Source: a virus. From it: DNA of 41,300 bases. Positions 14,009-21,962 of the stretch are shown in pieces. The stretch is from IMG/VR virus record IMGVR_UViG_3300004231_000006, positions 1 to 41,300 of that record; one strand, given 5' to 3'. Position numbers and translations under genes: made by a program. Under the pieces are notes generated by a model. That model saw only the letters and a list, made by a program, of their open reading frames with translations. It searched no databases and was not told the origin of the DNA. How positions within the stretch are numbered: the stretch's first letter is position 1; each line of letters starts with the position of its first letter.

Positions 14009-15421
14009 ATGGACTGGACCAACGCCAAGCAGCGCTTCAACTTCCTGGCCTCCGCATTCGCAGGGTCGGGCGGCTTCCGACCGCTGGTGACCTGGACCAG
14101 CGAGGCCATCAAGAACGAACAGGACGCCATCACCGGCTACATCACGGTGCCGTCGCTGAGTAGCGCCACTGAGCTTGTGCGTTATCCGCGCGAGAGCGAC
14201 GCCAAGTTCGCCGCGCGCAATGCGGTGGCCGTCTACGAGAACCACCTTGAAGACGCCGTGGGACGCTTCGTCGGGTTCCTCGGCCGCAAGCTCCCGCAGC
14301 GCCAGGGCATCGACGCGCCGCTGGTCAAGCTGCTGGTGCAGGACGCTGACTTGAAGGGCACGCCGCTGGATGCGTTCATGCTGCAGCTGTCCTCCGAAGC
14401 CAAGGCGCGCGGCACGATGCTGCTGGTGGTGGACACGCCGCGAGGCATTCCGGCCACGACACTGGCTGAGCAGATCGAGCGCCGTCGCGTTCCCTACCTG
14501 CGAACCGCACCGCCAGAATCGGTGGTCGATTACCGGCTGGACGCAGAAAGCGGCCTGTTCCTGACCGTCACCCTTGAAGCGCTTGAGTGGTGGGAGGACA
14601 AGGAGCAGGCGGTCTGGCGCGACTACACCACCACCGGCTGGCAAGTGCGCAAGGCCAACAGCCAGACGGTACTGGACCAGGGCGTTCACACCTTCGGCGC
14701 CTGCCCTGTGCTCGCGTTCACCGAAGACGGGACCGACTTCCCGCGCATTGGCCGGTATGCCCAGATCGCCGACCTCAGCCGGCGCCTGTTCAACGCGCGC
14801 AGCGAGCGCGACGAGATCCTGCGCAGCCAGACGTTCTCGCTGCTCACGCTGCAGGTTCCGCCTGAGCAATCCGGCACCTTCGACGCCAAGCGCGTCGGCG
14901 CCACCATCGGCACGCACTCGATGCTCATTCACGGCGGCGATCAGCCCGCCTTCATCGCGCCCGACTCCGGGCCAGCCGACACCTACGCCAAGAACATCGA
15001 GGAGTTGGAAGCCTCGATCATGCGCATCCAGCGCAAGTCCAGCACCGAGGGCAGCACGCAGGCCGAAAGCGGCGAGGCCAAGCGCTTGCGCTTCGAGGAA
15101 CTGAACAGCGAGCTGGCCACCTTCGCGCGCCAGTTGCAGGTGCTGGAGTCGCGCGTGTGGCATCTGTTCGCCAAGGCCACCGGCTCTGGCTCCAGCGTCA
15201 CCGTGGCCTGGCCCGATGACTTCAACCTATCGGACGTGCTGGCCGAGCTCGACGTGCTGCAGCTGATGCAAGCCACCGGCTTCCCGCCCGCTGTACTCAC
15301 CGCCAAGCGCCAGAGCATCGCCGCCTCCGAGTTCGACAACGCCGACGACACCACCAAGGCCGGCATCAAGGCCGCCATCGATGAGCAAGCGCAGCAGGAC
15401 GCGATTCCTCCTGCTGCCTGA
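14009..15421 (+). CDS. portal protein (DUF4055-type)
   Basis: 470 aa. It has the features of DUF4055 portal proteins: an N-terminal SATELVRYPRESDAKFAARN, the segment LEDAVGRFVGFLGRKLP, a central strand RGTMLLVVDTPRG, the NARSERDEILRSQTFSLLTL stretch and a C-terminal helical wing (ESGEAKRLRFEELNSELATF, QLQVLESRVWHLFAKATG). Portals form the dodecameric ring through which the terminase pumps DNA. It is the first gene of a plus-strand block, opposite in strand to both the terminase and the capsid, which is unusual. The ATG at 14009 follows a CGCTGCC leader with no strong Shine-Dalgarno. Confidence 0.9.
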   Translation: MDWTNAKQRFNFLASAFAGSGGFRPLVTWTSEAIKNEQDAITGYITVPSLSSATELVRYPRESDAKFAARNAVAVYENHLEDAVGRFVGFLGRKLPQRQGIDAPLVKLLVQDADLKGTPLDAFMLQLSSEAKARGTMLLVVDTPRGIPATTLAEQIERRRVPYLRTAPPESVVDYRLDAESGLFLTVTLEALEWWEDKEQAVWRDYTTTGWQVRKANSQTVLDQGVHTFGACPVLAFTEDGTDFPRIGRYAQIADLSRRLFNARSERDEILRSQTFSLLTLQVPPEQSGTFDAKRVGATIGTHSMLIHGGDQPAFIAPDSGPADTYAKNIEELEASIMRIQRKSSTEGSTQAESGEAKRLRFEELNSELATFARQLQVLESRVWHLFAKATGSGSSVTVAWPDDFNLSDVLAELDVLQLMQATGFPPAVLTAKRQSIAASEFDNADDTTKAGIKAAIDEQAQQDAIPPAA

Positions 15422-15444
15422 CCAACTACCAAATAGGAGCCACC

Positions 15445-16122
15445 ATGCCGACCATCTCTCAAGGCTCAGAAGTCACGTTGAGCCTGAGCGCCACAGATGC
15501 CTACCAAGTCACCGTTCCCAGCGGCGGCGAGGCCTATGTCGATCTGCTGTCTGGCGCTCCCGGTTCGCCGTTCAGTTCCCCTCGACTGAATGGCAAGACA
15601 GTCCTGTCGAAAGTGTTCGGGCCCTATGGTGTGCCGGCACAAATCAAGGTGCGCGCAACGTCTGGCAGCGTCACATATGCCAACTACGCGCCAAATGCGC
15701 CAGTCACCTACAACCCGACCACAGGCAATCTGGAAGCAAACGAATCCCCGGTGTCAGGGGCTGGGAATGCACAACAGGGCCGCGACGGGCTGCAGGCGCC
15801 GGTTGAGCACATCTCCAGCACCGCAGCGCTGAGCGCGACATCTACGATTCGTATCACGCCGACTGGCACGTATCGAACGGCTCGTATTTCCTGGGTAAAC
15901 AGCAGCGCGAGCGGATCAGCCAAGCTCAATATTGCTGCCAACTGTGGCAACGATGTCGAGGGCCTGGTGGCCTCTCAGAGCGCGCTGCAGCGCGACGCTC
16001 AGATGACGATGGGAGACGCCCTGATTCTGGCGTCGCCGACGCCGATCACATCCCTGAATTTCAGCAGTGATGGCGCCATCACTGCCAACACACATCGGCT
16101 TGTCGTCACTTTTGGAGCTTGA
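15445..16122 (+). CDS. beta-rich decoration/appendage protein
   Basis: 225 aa, 23 bp after the portal gene, with AGGAG upstream. The N-terminal half is a beta-sandwich pattern (GSEVTLSLSATDAYQVTVPS, VFGPYGVPAQIKVRATSGSV) that I know from several phage structural proteins. It then has APVTYNPTTGNLEANESPVS, a linker, and a second beta-rich domain ending LVVTFGA. Likely displayed on the virion, as head decoration or fibre base, given the LamG-like genes that follow. Function not established. Confidence 0.65.
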   Translation: MPTISQGSEVTLSLSATDAYQVTVPSGGEAYVDLLSGAPGSPFSSPRLNGKTVLSKVFGPYGVPAQIKVRATSGSVTYANYAPNAPVTYNPTTGNLEANESPVSGAGNAQQGRDGLQAPVEHISSTAALSATSTIRITPTGTYRTARISWVNSSASGSAKLNIAANCGNDVEGLVASQSALQRDAQMTMGDALILASPTPITSLNFSSDGAITANTHRLVVTFGA

Positions 16123-16123
16123 A

Positions 16124-16897
16124 ATGCCGCGCACCTTACAAGCAATCTATCCGCGAGACGCCTACCCCGCATCGAGCTACTGCAACTGGTTCTTTCTTGG
16201 TGCGCAAGCCTCTGGCGACATCGAGAATGAGGTGGTAGGTAAGGCTTTGGCCGCGAAGAACGGTACCTTTACCGATGGTGAGTGCTGGGCCACGGCCGGC
16301 TTTGCCACGGTAGGTGGCGCCACGGACAACTGGGCGGGCGTTGCGCCTGGGACCGCTGACCTCAAGAGCCTGGCCACGCATACCCTGATCGTGGCCGCTC
16401 GCGTCAAGAAGGTGGCGGCAGCGCTGCCAGGTGTCGAGAACTTCCTATATGCCAGCTACAAGCCGGGCTCCGAGTTCGGCGGCATCGTGCTCGCGCACGG
16501 CACAACCGGATTCGCGCGCCTTTACATCAACTCGACCGACAACACGACGGTCAGCCTGACCACAGCCACCAACACCATCACGGACGGCGCCACGGCAAAC
16601 GAGCGAACGCTGGTGTTCATCGTGCCCCGCGAGGGGGGCAGTGGCTATGTCGCCGTAGATGGCCTGGAGACGGTTTCCGCCACGGTTGCTGCGGTGGCCG
16701 GCAAGGATCTCGCTGGCGGGCGCACCGCTCGGCTCGGCGTCTCGCTGGCCGGCGTCGCTGCTGACGCTCACCAGTTGGCGTCTTTCCAGTCCTACTGTGT
16801 GCCGCTGGCCGGCGCGTCGATAAACAGGCTCGCTGTGTATGACTGGGTGCAGCGCAACCCGCATCTGCAGATTCCTGATTGGGTGTTCGGACTATGA
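16124..16897 (+). CDS. LamG/concanavalin-like virion surface protein
   Basis: 257 aa. ATG 16124 is chosen because GGAG lies 6-9 nt upstream and it is 1 nt beyond the previous stop; the open frame reaches back to 16067. The sequence is rich in beta strands (TLIVAARVKKVAAALP, ANERTLVFIVPREGG, GYVAVDGLETVSAT, RTARLGVSLAGVAADAH) and ends INRLAVYDWVQRNPHLQIPD. This closing pattern resembles the end of LamG-type jelly rolls in phage appendage proteins and the gene at 19119. Sugar-binding is a reasonable guess, not shown. Confidence 0.6.
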   Translation: MPRTLQAIYPRDAYPASSYCNWFFLGAQASGDIENEVVGKALAAKNGTFTDGECWATAGFATVGGATDNWAGVAPGTADLKSLATHTLIVAARVKKVAAALPGVENFLYASYKPGSEFGGIVLAHGTTGFARLYINSTDNTTVSLTTATNTITDGATANERTLVFIVPREGGSGYVAVDGLETVSATVAAVAGKDLAGGRTARLGVSLAGVAADAHQLASFQSYCVPLAGASINRLAVYDWVQRNPHLQIPDWVFGL

Positions 16898-17706
16898 GCA
16901 TCATTCTTGGCGGCGCGTTCGCTGCGGGCGCGTTCAACAACGGCATGCAGTCAGAGGCGGCCGGAACGTCGAACACCGCGCTATCTCAGTGGCTGCGCCT
17001 GACGCCTGACCACCTCGGCCGGCCATACCTGGTGCTAGCTGCGCGCATCTCTCAGTGGGACTATTACAACCCGGGCGGTCAGTCCAAATACCGCAGCGAG
17101 CTGGCAGGGCTGTACTCAAAACTGGTGTGGGGCGTTACCTACTGCTATCACTGGCGCATGACCGTGCCGAAGGATTGGTATAGCCTGGGCGCCAGTTCGG
17201 TCTACATCATCGGTCAGATGCACGACGTGAACGCCGGGGCAGTTGGTCGCCGGCCTACGTTCGCTATCGAGGTCGCAGACAGCACGATGAACCTCGTGTT
17301 CAGCCGCGACTCTGTGCCGTCAGGTCAGGCCGTCTATTCGACGCCGGTCCTTGCTGGCCAGGAGTATGAATTCACGATCCGTGTGCGCTGGGCAGATGGC
17401 ACAAATGCACAAGACTCTGACGGTTTGGTGGAGATCTACAACGGCGACACGTTGGTCGCGTCCTTTGCCGGGCGCAATACCTGGGCCGGCACGCCAGTGA
17501 CAGAGCCGAATCCCCCATACCTCAAATGCGGTGTTTACCAGGCTGGCCCTGCGTTTTCTTGGTGGGATGGAAAGTCGGCAACGATGTACTACACCGGGTG
17601 TCTGTCAGCGACCGGCGATGAGTCGCCGGCCTCGCTCCGCAGCCAGATCAACGCGCAACTGGCGGCTAAGCCAAGCACACCAGGTCTCGTAGCGCTTGTT
17701 TCCTAG
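16894..17706 (+). CDS. polysaccharide-lyase-like jelly-roll protein
   Basis: 270 aa, starting at an ATGA overlap (ATG 16894). Segments WRMTVPKDWYSLG, VYIIGQMHDVN, RPTFAIEVADSTMNLVF, EFTIRVRWADG, GLVEIYNGDTLVASFAG and YLKCGVYQAG follow the order seen in heparin-lyase-I-like (PF14099-type) beta-jelly-roll enzymes. Those have a QxH-type motif, a central strand run and a K-x-G-x-Y end. A capsule or exopolysaccharide depolymerase, or a binding-only relative, would fit a virion appendage. It sits in the fibre-like block between portal and gp10. Fold call moderate, activity unknown. Confidence 0.6.
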   Translation: MSIILGGAFAAGAFNNGMQSEAAGTSNTALSQWLRLTPDHLGRPYLVLAARISQWDYYNPGGQSKYRSELAGLYSKLVWGVTYCYHWRMTVPKDWYSLGASSVYIIGQMHDVNAGAVGRRPTFAIEVADSTMNLVFSRDSVPSGQAVYSTPVLAGQEYEFTIRVRWADGTNAQDSDGLVEIYNGDTLVASFAGRNTWAGTPVTEPNPPYLKCGVYQAGPAFSWWDGKSATMYYTGCLSATGDESPASLRSQINAQLAAKPSTPGLVALVS

Positions 17707-17768
17707 TCCCATCCCCTGCCGGTACACACAGCCCGCCCAGTGCCACCTACAAATACTGAGGACCCCCT

Positions 17769-18206
17769 ATGTCCAGCATGTCCGACTACCTCGAAAACAA
17801 ACTGGTTGACCAGCTCTTCCGGGGTCAGGCCTACACGTTCCCTGGGACGCTGTACTTTGCTCTGTTCACGGCCAACCCGACCGATGCAGCTGGCGGCACT
17901 GAGGTGACCGGCGGCAGCTATGCGCGCGTTTCGGTGGCCGCCTCACTGGCCAACTTCGCCGGCACGCAGAGTGCAGGCAGCACCACGGCAAGTTCCGGCA
18001 CCGGCGGCCAGACCAGCAACAACGGCGCCATCACCTTCCCCGCCCCAACGGCCAACTGGGGCAGCGTCACCGGCATGGCCATCTTCGACGCCAGCTCGGG
18101 CGGGAACATGCTCATTTGGTGCGCACTTGGCACAGCAAAGACCGTGAATAACGGTGATGCGGCCCCGAGCTTCGCTGCTGCCGCCTTCACTGCAACGCTG
18201 GCCTGA
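17769..18206 (+). CDS. tail fibre/appendage family protein
   Basis: 145 aa. The N-terminus SDYLENKLVDQLFRGQAYTF and the following LYFALFTANPTDAAGGTEV, GGSYARVSV and NWGSVTGMAIFDASSGG belong to a family widely seen in siphovirus genomes and often labelled phage tail fibre protein. It begins 62 bp after the previous gene, with GAGGACCCCCT upstream of the ATG. Likely a small beta-structured virion protein. Its exact location on the particle is unknown. Confidence 0.75.
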   Translation: MSSMSDYLENKLVDQLFRGQAYTFPGTLYFALFTANPTDAAGGTEVTGGSYARVSVAASLANFAGTQSAGSTTASSGTGGQTSNNGAITFPAPTANWGSVTGMAIFDASSGGNMLIWCALGTAKTVNNGDAAPSFAAAAFTATLA

Positions 18207-18214
18207 GGCCCGAT

Positions 18215-18709
18215 ATGAGCCTGACTACCCAACAGCTTCAAGCCATCAATGCCTACATCGCCAGCGTCCCGGCTTGGGCCGCGCTCGCCAATGACAGCAC
18301 GAATGCGGCCTTCATCGCGGATCAGCTGAACGTGCCCACGGCTGACTTCGTGGTCTGGCGCTCCCGCGTCGACCAAGACGAAATCATGCAGAACGGCATG
18401 GACTGGACGCGCGTGGACAACCTCACGATTGGCAAGGCGCGCATCTGGGAGTGGATGTTCAACAACGCCGAGCGCGTGTTCAACCCAAGCAAGGCCAACG
18501 TCCGCGCCGGTATCGACGCCACCTGGGTAGGGACCGCTGCAGACCTGGCTGTGCGGGCCTCGGTCTATGGGCACTGCAAGCGGTTCGCCACCCTGGGTGA
18601 GAAGGTGCTCGCCACCGGCACGGGCTCTGACGCCTCGCCGGCCACGATGGGCTATGAGGGGGCATCGGCTACTCCGATGTGCAGTCGGCGCGGAGTCTGT
18701 AATGGCTAA
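18215..18709 (+). CDS. conserved phage structural protein, 3' end frameshifted
   Basis: 164 aa as read. It has a conserved phage pattern: DFVVWRSRVDQDEIMQNGMD, TIGKARIWEWMF, NPSKANVRAGIDATWVGTAA and LATGTGSDASPATMGYEG. From memory the family ends in a form like GYxDVQxAR-L. Here that end (IGYSDVQSARSL then TAA at 18700-18702) is in the -1 frame, reached at the run of five G at 18658-18662; that TAA overlaps the next ATG as TAATG. In the given frame the protein ends with an unrelated 14-residue tail. This is a one-base deletion, a sequencing error or a -1 slip. Probably a head or connector component; role unknown. Confidence 0.75.
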   Translation: MSLTTQQLQAINAYIASVPAWAALANDSTNAAFIADQLNVPTADFVVWRSRVDQDEIMQNGMDWTRVDNLTIGKARIWEWMFNNAERVFNPSKANVRAGIDATWVGTAADLAVRASVYGHCKRFATLGEKVLATGTGSDASPATMGYEGASATPMCSRRGVCNG

Positions 18710-19115
18710 CTCGAACACCAACACGACCACGGTCCAGTGGTCCGCATCGTCCAGCAAGAGCCTGAACAGCTCGGCTCGAGTGGACAGCGACGCGGTGACG
18801 ATCCATGCCGACGCGGTGCAGGGCTCGCTGCAGATCACCGTGGACAACAGCGGCACGCCTGCCTCGGGTGACGTGGTGAACCTGTGGGTCAAGTGGTCTG
18901 CAGACGGCACCAACTACGACACCGACGAACACGCCCAACCGCTGTCGGCGATGGACACGGTTGCCGCGAACACCCCGGGTGAGGACCCGGCGACGCGTAC
19001 CTACACGCTCAACGTGTCGGGCAAGCAGAAATTCAAGCTGTCCTCGGCCGCGCCGCAGGGTGGCACGCGCGCTATCACCATCTCGGCAGCGTACAACGAG
19101 CATCGGATGGCCTAA
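18702..19115 (+). CDS. Ig-like/beta-sandwich virion protein
   Basis: 137 aa from ATG 18702, which overlaps the stop of the -1 frame of the preceding gene. The strand pattern VDSDAVTIHADAVQGSLQIT, DVVNLWVKWSADGTNYD and RTYTLNVSGKQKFKLSSAAP suggests a single beta-sandwich. Similar small proteins decorate heads or tails of siphoviruses. The upstream open frame to 18567 lies inside the previous gene and is not used. No family recognised with certainty. Confidence 0.6.
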   Translation: MANSNTNTTTVQWSASSSKSLNSSARVDSDAVTIHADAVQGSLQITVDNSGTPASGDVVNLWVKWSADGTNYDTDEHAQPLSAMDTVAANTPGEDPATRTYTLNVSGKQKFKLSSAAPQGGTRAITISAAYNEHRMA

Positions 19116-19118
19116 GTC

Positions 19119-20462
19119 ATGGCTGTCCGCCGCGTACCTGTCCCGTTTGACGGGCTCCCGGCTGAATATGCAAGCGCGGCCTCTGATGGCGGTCTGAGTG
19201 TCGGTCTCGTATCCCTGGTTAACGCTGGGAGTGGCCTCCTTGATCTGGCTGGGAATACAGCCGCTAGCCTTGATTCGGCGGCCAATGTAGTCTCCAAAGT
19301 AGGCGCGCGCGGCGCGGCGTTTGGCGGGGTTTCAAACGCAGATATCGGCGGGCTCGCTGTTGGAAGCACCGCTACATCGAAAGGCGCGACAGAGGCGCTT
19401 AGCTATACAGCCATTGCCCTGTTTGATCCGTTTGCCATCACCACGGCTAGCGGCGGCATTGTCGCCGTGGAGGCCGTCCCAACGACCTCGCAGAGTTGCA
19501 CGCTGACGCAGTCGAACTCGGTCAATCTCAGGTTCTCGTCAGTCTGGGCGTTCACCACAGAGACTCGAGCTCCTGTGGCGTTCGTCGTCACGAGAAACGA
19601 CGCCACAGGCAATCAGTACGCTGCCATTCTTGACAGGGACGGCGTCATCAGGTCAGCGAGTAGGGCGTGGACCTATGGGGGCGCCAGAGTGCGCCTTGGC
19701 CGCGCTGCTGCATTGGACAAGGGCTACCTGGTTGCAATTTGGGATCGCGTCTTGTCAGATGCGGAAATCCTTGAGGTTGTCAGGAGCCCGTGGCAGCTAT
19801 TTGAGGCGCGCGCACTGTTCGTACCGGTTGCGTCAAGTGGTGCTGGCGCCGCATTGGATGCCTCTGCCTCTGCCAGCGCCTCCGCAACGGCCACGCTTTC
19901 GACTCAGATCAACCTGGCAGCTTCAGCGACCGTTTCTGCCACGGCCTCGGCAGCCCTGACGACCTCGATTCGGCTTGATGCTTCAGCTTCAGCATCGGTA
20001 GTTGCGGCCGCTGACCTCACCACAACGCCCGCAGGCATGGCTGCTGCGGCGATTGCCTCAGCAACAGCCACGGCCAGCCTTTCGACAAGCATCCGGGTTC
20101 AGGCCACCGCCACCGCCTCGGCCACAGCGGCGGCAAGCCTGCTGACGTCGATTCGACTGGTGGCGAGCGCAACAGCATCAGCCTCTGCAAGCGCTGACCT
20201 GACGACCGGGGCAGCTTCGGCGATGAGCGCCGCAGCGGTGGCATCGGCAATTGTTGCAGCAGAGCTCACGACGCAGATTCTGATGAGTGCGGCCGCGCAG
20301 TCGTCGGTGATGGCATCTGCAAATCTGTCCACCGGATCGACCGCATATGAAGCGCAGGAGCGGTTCACTATCAACGCCGCGCGCCGCACCCTTGAGGTCA
20401 GGGCAGAGGCCAGGACGCAAGAGATAGGCGCCGCACCGCGCCGAACGGAGGTGAGAAATTGA
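19119..20462 (+). CDS. LamG-like protein with Ala/Ser-rich repeat stalk
   Basis: 447 aa in two parts. Residues 1-240 look like a LamG-type jelly roll (SYTAIALFDPFAITTASGGI, SQSCTLTQSNSVNLRFSSVW, LVAIWDRVLSDAEILEVVR, PWQLFEARALFVPV; the last is the usual end of phage LamG proteins). Residues about 240-410 are seven repeats of roughly 20-25 aa, each starting LSTQI/LTTSIRL-like and followed by an Ala/Ser/Thr run (ASATVSATASAA). A repetitive thin stalk bearing a sugar-binding head would fit. The terminal 35 residues are charged (RRTLEVRAEARTQE). Confidence 0.65.
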   Translation: MAVRRVPVPFDGLPAEYASAASDGGLSVGLVSLVNAGSGLLDLAGNTAASLDSAANVVSKVGARGAAFGGVSNADIGGLAVGSTATSKGATEALSYTAIALFDPFAITTASGGIVAVEAVPTTSQSCTLTQSNSVNLRFSSVWAFTTETRAPVAFVVTRNDATGNQYAAILDRDGVIRSASRAWTYGGARVRLGRAAALDKGYLVAIWDRVLSDAEILEVVRSPWQLFEARALFVPVASSGAGAALDASASASASATATLSTQINLAASATVSATASAALTTSIRLDASASASVVAAADLTTTPAGMAAAAIASATATASLSTSIRVQATATASATAAASLLTSIRLVASATASASASADLTTGAASAMSAAAVASAIVAAELTTQILMSAAAQSSVMASANLSTGSTAYEAQERFTINAARRTLEVRAEARTQEIGAAPRRTEVRN

Positions 20463-20767
20463 ACACCATCAGCAATCCGGGCTTCAGCCCCAAGGACCCC
20501 AGCGAGGTCATCATGCTGGCGTTCGACTTCTCGGCCCTCACGACCAGCCCGAGCGCTGCAGTCGTTACGGTCACGCGCCACGCAGGATCAGCAGACGCAA
20601 CCCCCGAAGCCATCAAGTCTGGATCGGCCACCGTGTCTGGCAGCAAGGTGATTCAGCGCGTATCCGACGGCGTGGCCGGGACTGACTACCTCCTTCGCTG
20701 CCAGGTCGACGCACCTGACGGCAGCCGCTACATCCTGACCGGCGTCCTCCCGGTTCGCACCGCATGA
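20459..20767 (+). CDS. small phage structural protein (adaptor-like)
   Basis: 102 aa with a TTG start at 20459, supported by the strong Shine-Dalgarno GGAGGTG about 6 nt upstream and a TTGA overlap with the previous stop. The pattern GFSPKDPSEVIMLAFDFSAL, VVTVTRHAGSADATP and GTDYLLRCQVDAPDGSRYIL is a small beta domain common next to gp10 genes and sometimes called a fibre-tail adaptor. It overlaps the gp10-like gene by ATGA, so it may be a head-tail junction component. Confidence 0.65.
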   Translation: MNTISNPGFSPKDPSEVIMLAFDFSALTTSPSAAVVTVTRHAGSADATPEAIKSGSATVSGSKVIQRVSDGVAGTDYLLRCQVDAPDGSRYILTGVLPVRTA

Positions 20768-21207
20768 AGCTCACCGCCAAGACCACCGGCATTGCCGAAG
20801 CGCGCGCGGAGATGCTTCGCATCGGCGCCATGCCATCAAAGGCGCTGGCCGTTGTGGCTGAGGACGTCGAGGAGTTCGTCTCACGCGAGGCGGCCAAGCA
20901 CAACAAGCGCGGCGCGCTGGTGCAGTCGGTCTACCTGCGCCGGGCCGGCGATGCCTACGACGTGGGCCACGACGGCCAGCGCGCGCCGCACGCCCCGTTC
21001 GTGCATTGGGGCACCAAGCCGCACGAGATCAAGCCCAAGAAGAAGGGTGTGCTGCGCTGGGCCGGCGGCGGGCTCTTCCACTTCGCCAAGCGCGTGCAGC
21101 ACCCCGGCTACCGCGGCGACCCCTGGATGACGCGCGCGGCCACGCTGGCACCGCGCCTCTTCGACCAACAGCTGCAGGCCCTGCTGGCCCAGCAGCGAGG
21201 AGCCTGA
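20764..21207 (+). CDS. HK97 gp10-like head-tail joining protein
   Basis: 147 aa. The pattern AAKHNKRGALVQSVYLRR, HAPFVHWGTKPHEIKPKKKG and HPGYRGDPWMTRAA is typical of the HK97 gp10 / minor tail protein family that forms the head completion or neck ring. Overlaps the upstream stop by ATGA and lies two genes before the tail terminator, the normal order at the neck. Strand is opposite to the capsid and tube genes it must work with. Confidence 0.85.
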   Translation: MKLTAKTTGIAEARAEMLRIGAMPSKALAVVAEDVEEFVSREAAKHNKRGALVQSVYLRRAGDAYDVGHDGQRAPHAPFVHWGTKPHEIKPKKKGVLRWAGGGLFHFAKRVQHPGYRGDPWMTRAATLAPRLFDQQLQALLAQQRGA

Positions 21208-21209
21208 AC

Positions 21210-21542
21210 ATGGCACTGCGCTACCCCTATCAAGACGCCTACCTGGCGCCACGAGTCACCCAGGCCCGGGAAGACCAAGCATTTTCCGATGTGGCAGACC
21301 TGGGCACCTTGCCCGCGGCCTGGGTGGCCCGCCTGACGGTGCTGCGCACCTACATCATCACCTGCATGGAGAACATGGCCAGCAGCGAGGACGCGTTTGC
21401 CGCCAAGCTCGCGGCCTACCGCAAGGACTACGACGCCGCGATCCCGCAGGCGCGCGCGGCGCAGGCCCTGGTGGATGCGCAAGCCGGCACGCCGCCCACC
21501 GGTGGCGGCTCGTTCTTCTCCGTTGACCTGCAGCGAGGCTGA
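21210..21542 (+). CDS. conserved small phage protein in neck cluster
   Basis: 110 aa from ATG 21210 (MALRYPYQDAYLAPRVTQA), with GCGAGGAGCC upstream. The frame is open from 21006, but that part is out of frame inside the gp10 gene. Helical middle (TYIITCMENMASSEDAFAAK) and a Gly/Pro-rich end. It sits between gp10 and the tail terminator, where head-tail connector or tail completion proteins occur. I do not recognise the family. Confidence 0.65.
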   Translation: MALRYPYQDAYLAPRVTQAREDQAFSDVADLGTLPAAWVARLTVLRTYIITCMENMASSEDAFAAKLAAYRKDYDAAIPQARAAQALVDAQAGTPPTGGGSFFSVDLQRG

Positions 21543-21545
21543 GCC

Positions 21546-21962
21546 ATGGCCAACTACGAAAACGCCTTGCCCGCCCTGGAGCAGCTGCGCGACGTGCTAG
21601 GCGCTGTGACCTGGGGCGCCGGCAACACGGTGAAGACCGCGCGCATCGGCCTGGAGGCTGGCCTGTCGCCGGTGGATTACCCGATGGTGCGCGTTGTGCC
21701 CAGCCGCGTGCAGCCCAGCGATCTGAGCGATATCCCTGGCCTGCGCCAGCGTGAGGCGCTGGTGTATTTCGGCCTGCCCATCGCCGAAGCTGACGACGGC
21801 CTGGAAACCCTCTGGGCTGAACTGTTCGACATGGAGTTGGCGCTGGTGAACGCCCTGCCGACCTATGGCGACTGGGTGGCGCGCTGGGAGGAGACCATCA
21901 CCGACGAGGACCGCGTGCCGGGCTACAAGCTCATGGCCCTGCGCGTCCTCGTGGATGGCTAG
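21546..21962 (+). CDS. tail terminator/completion protein
   Basis: 138 aa. Pattern YENALPALEQLRDVLGAV, DYPMVRVVPSRV, LRQREALVYFGLPIAEADDG and YKLMALRVLVDG, with size and fold expected of gpU-like terminators, which cap the tail tube and meet the neck. It is the last gene of the plus-strand block and its stop overlaps the end of the MuF-like gene on the other strand by 4 bp, with no room for a terminator between. Confidence 0.75.
   Translation: MANYENALPALEQLRDVLGAVTWGAGNTVKTARIGLEAGLSPVDYPMVRVVPSRVQPSDLSDIPGLRQREALVYFGLPIAEADDGLETLWAELFDMELALVNALPTYGDWVARWEETITDEDRVPGYKLMALRVLVDG

Noticed and set aside
13868-21962. Invertible (phase-variable) late block
   Set aside because: No inverted repeats at the two ends and no invertase nearby; the right edge is a 4-bp gene overlap with no room for a site.
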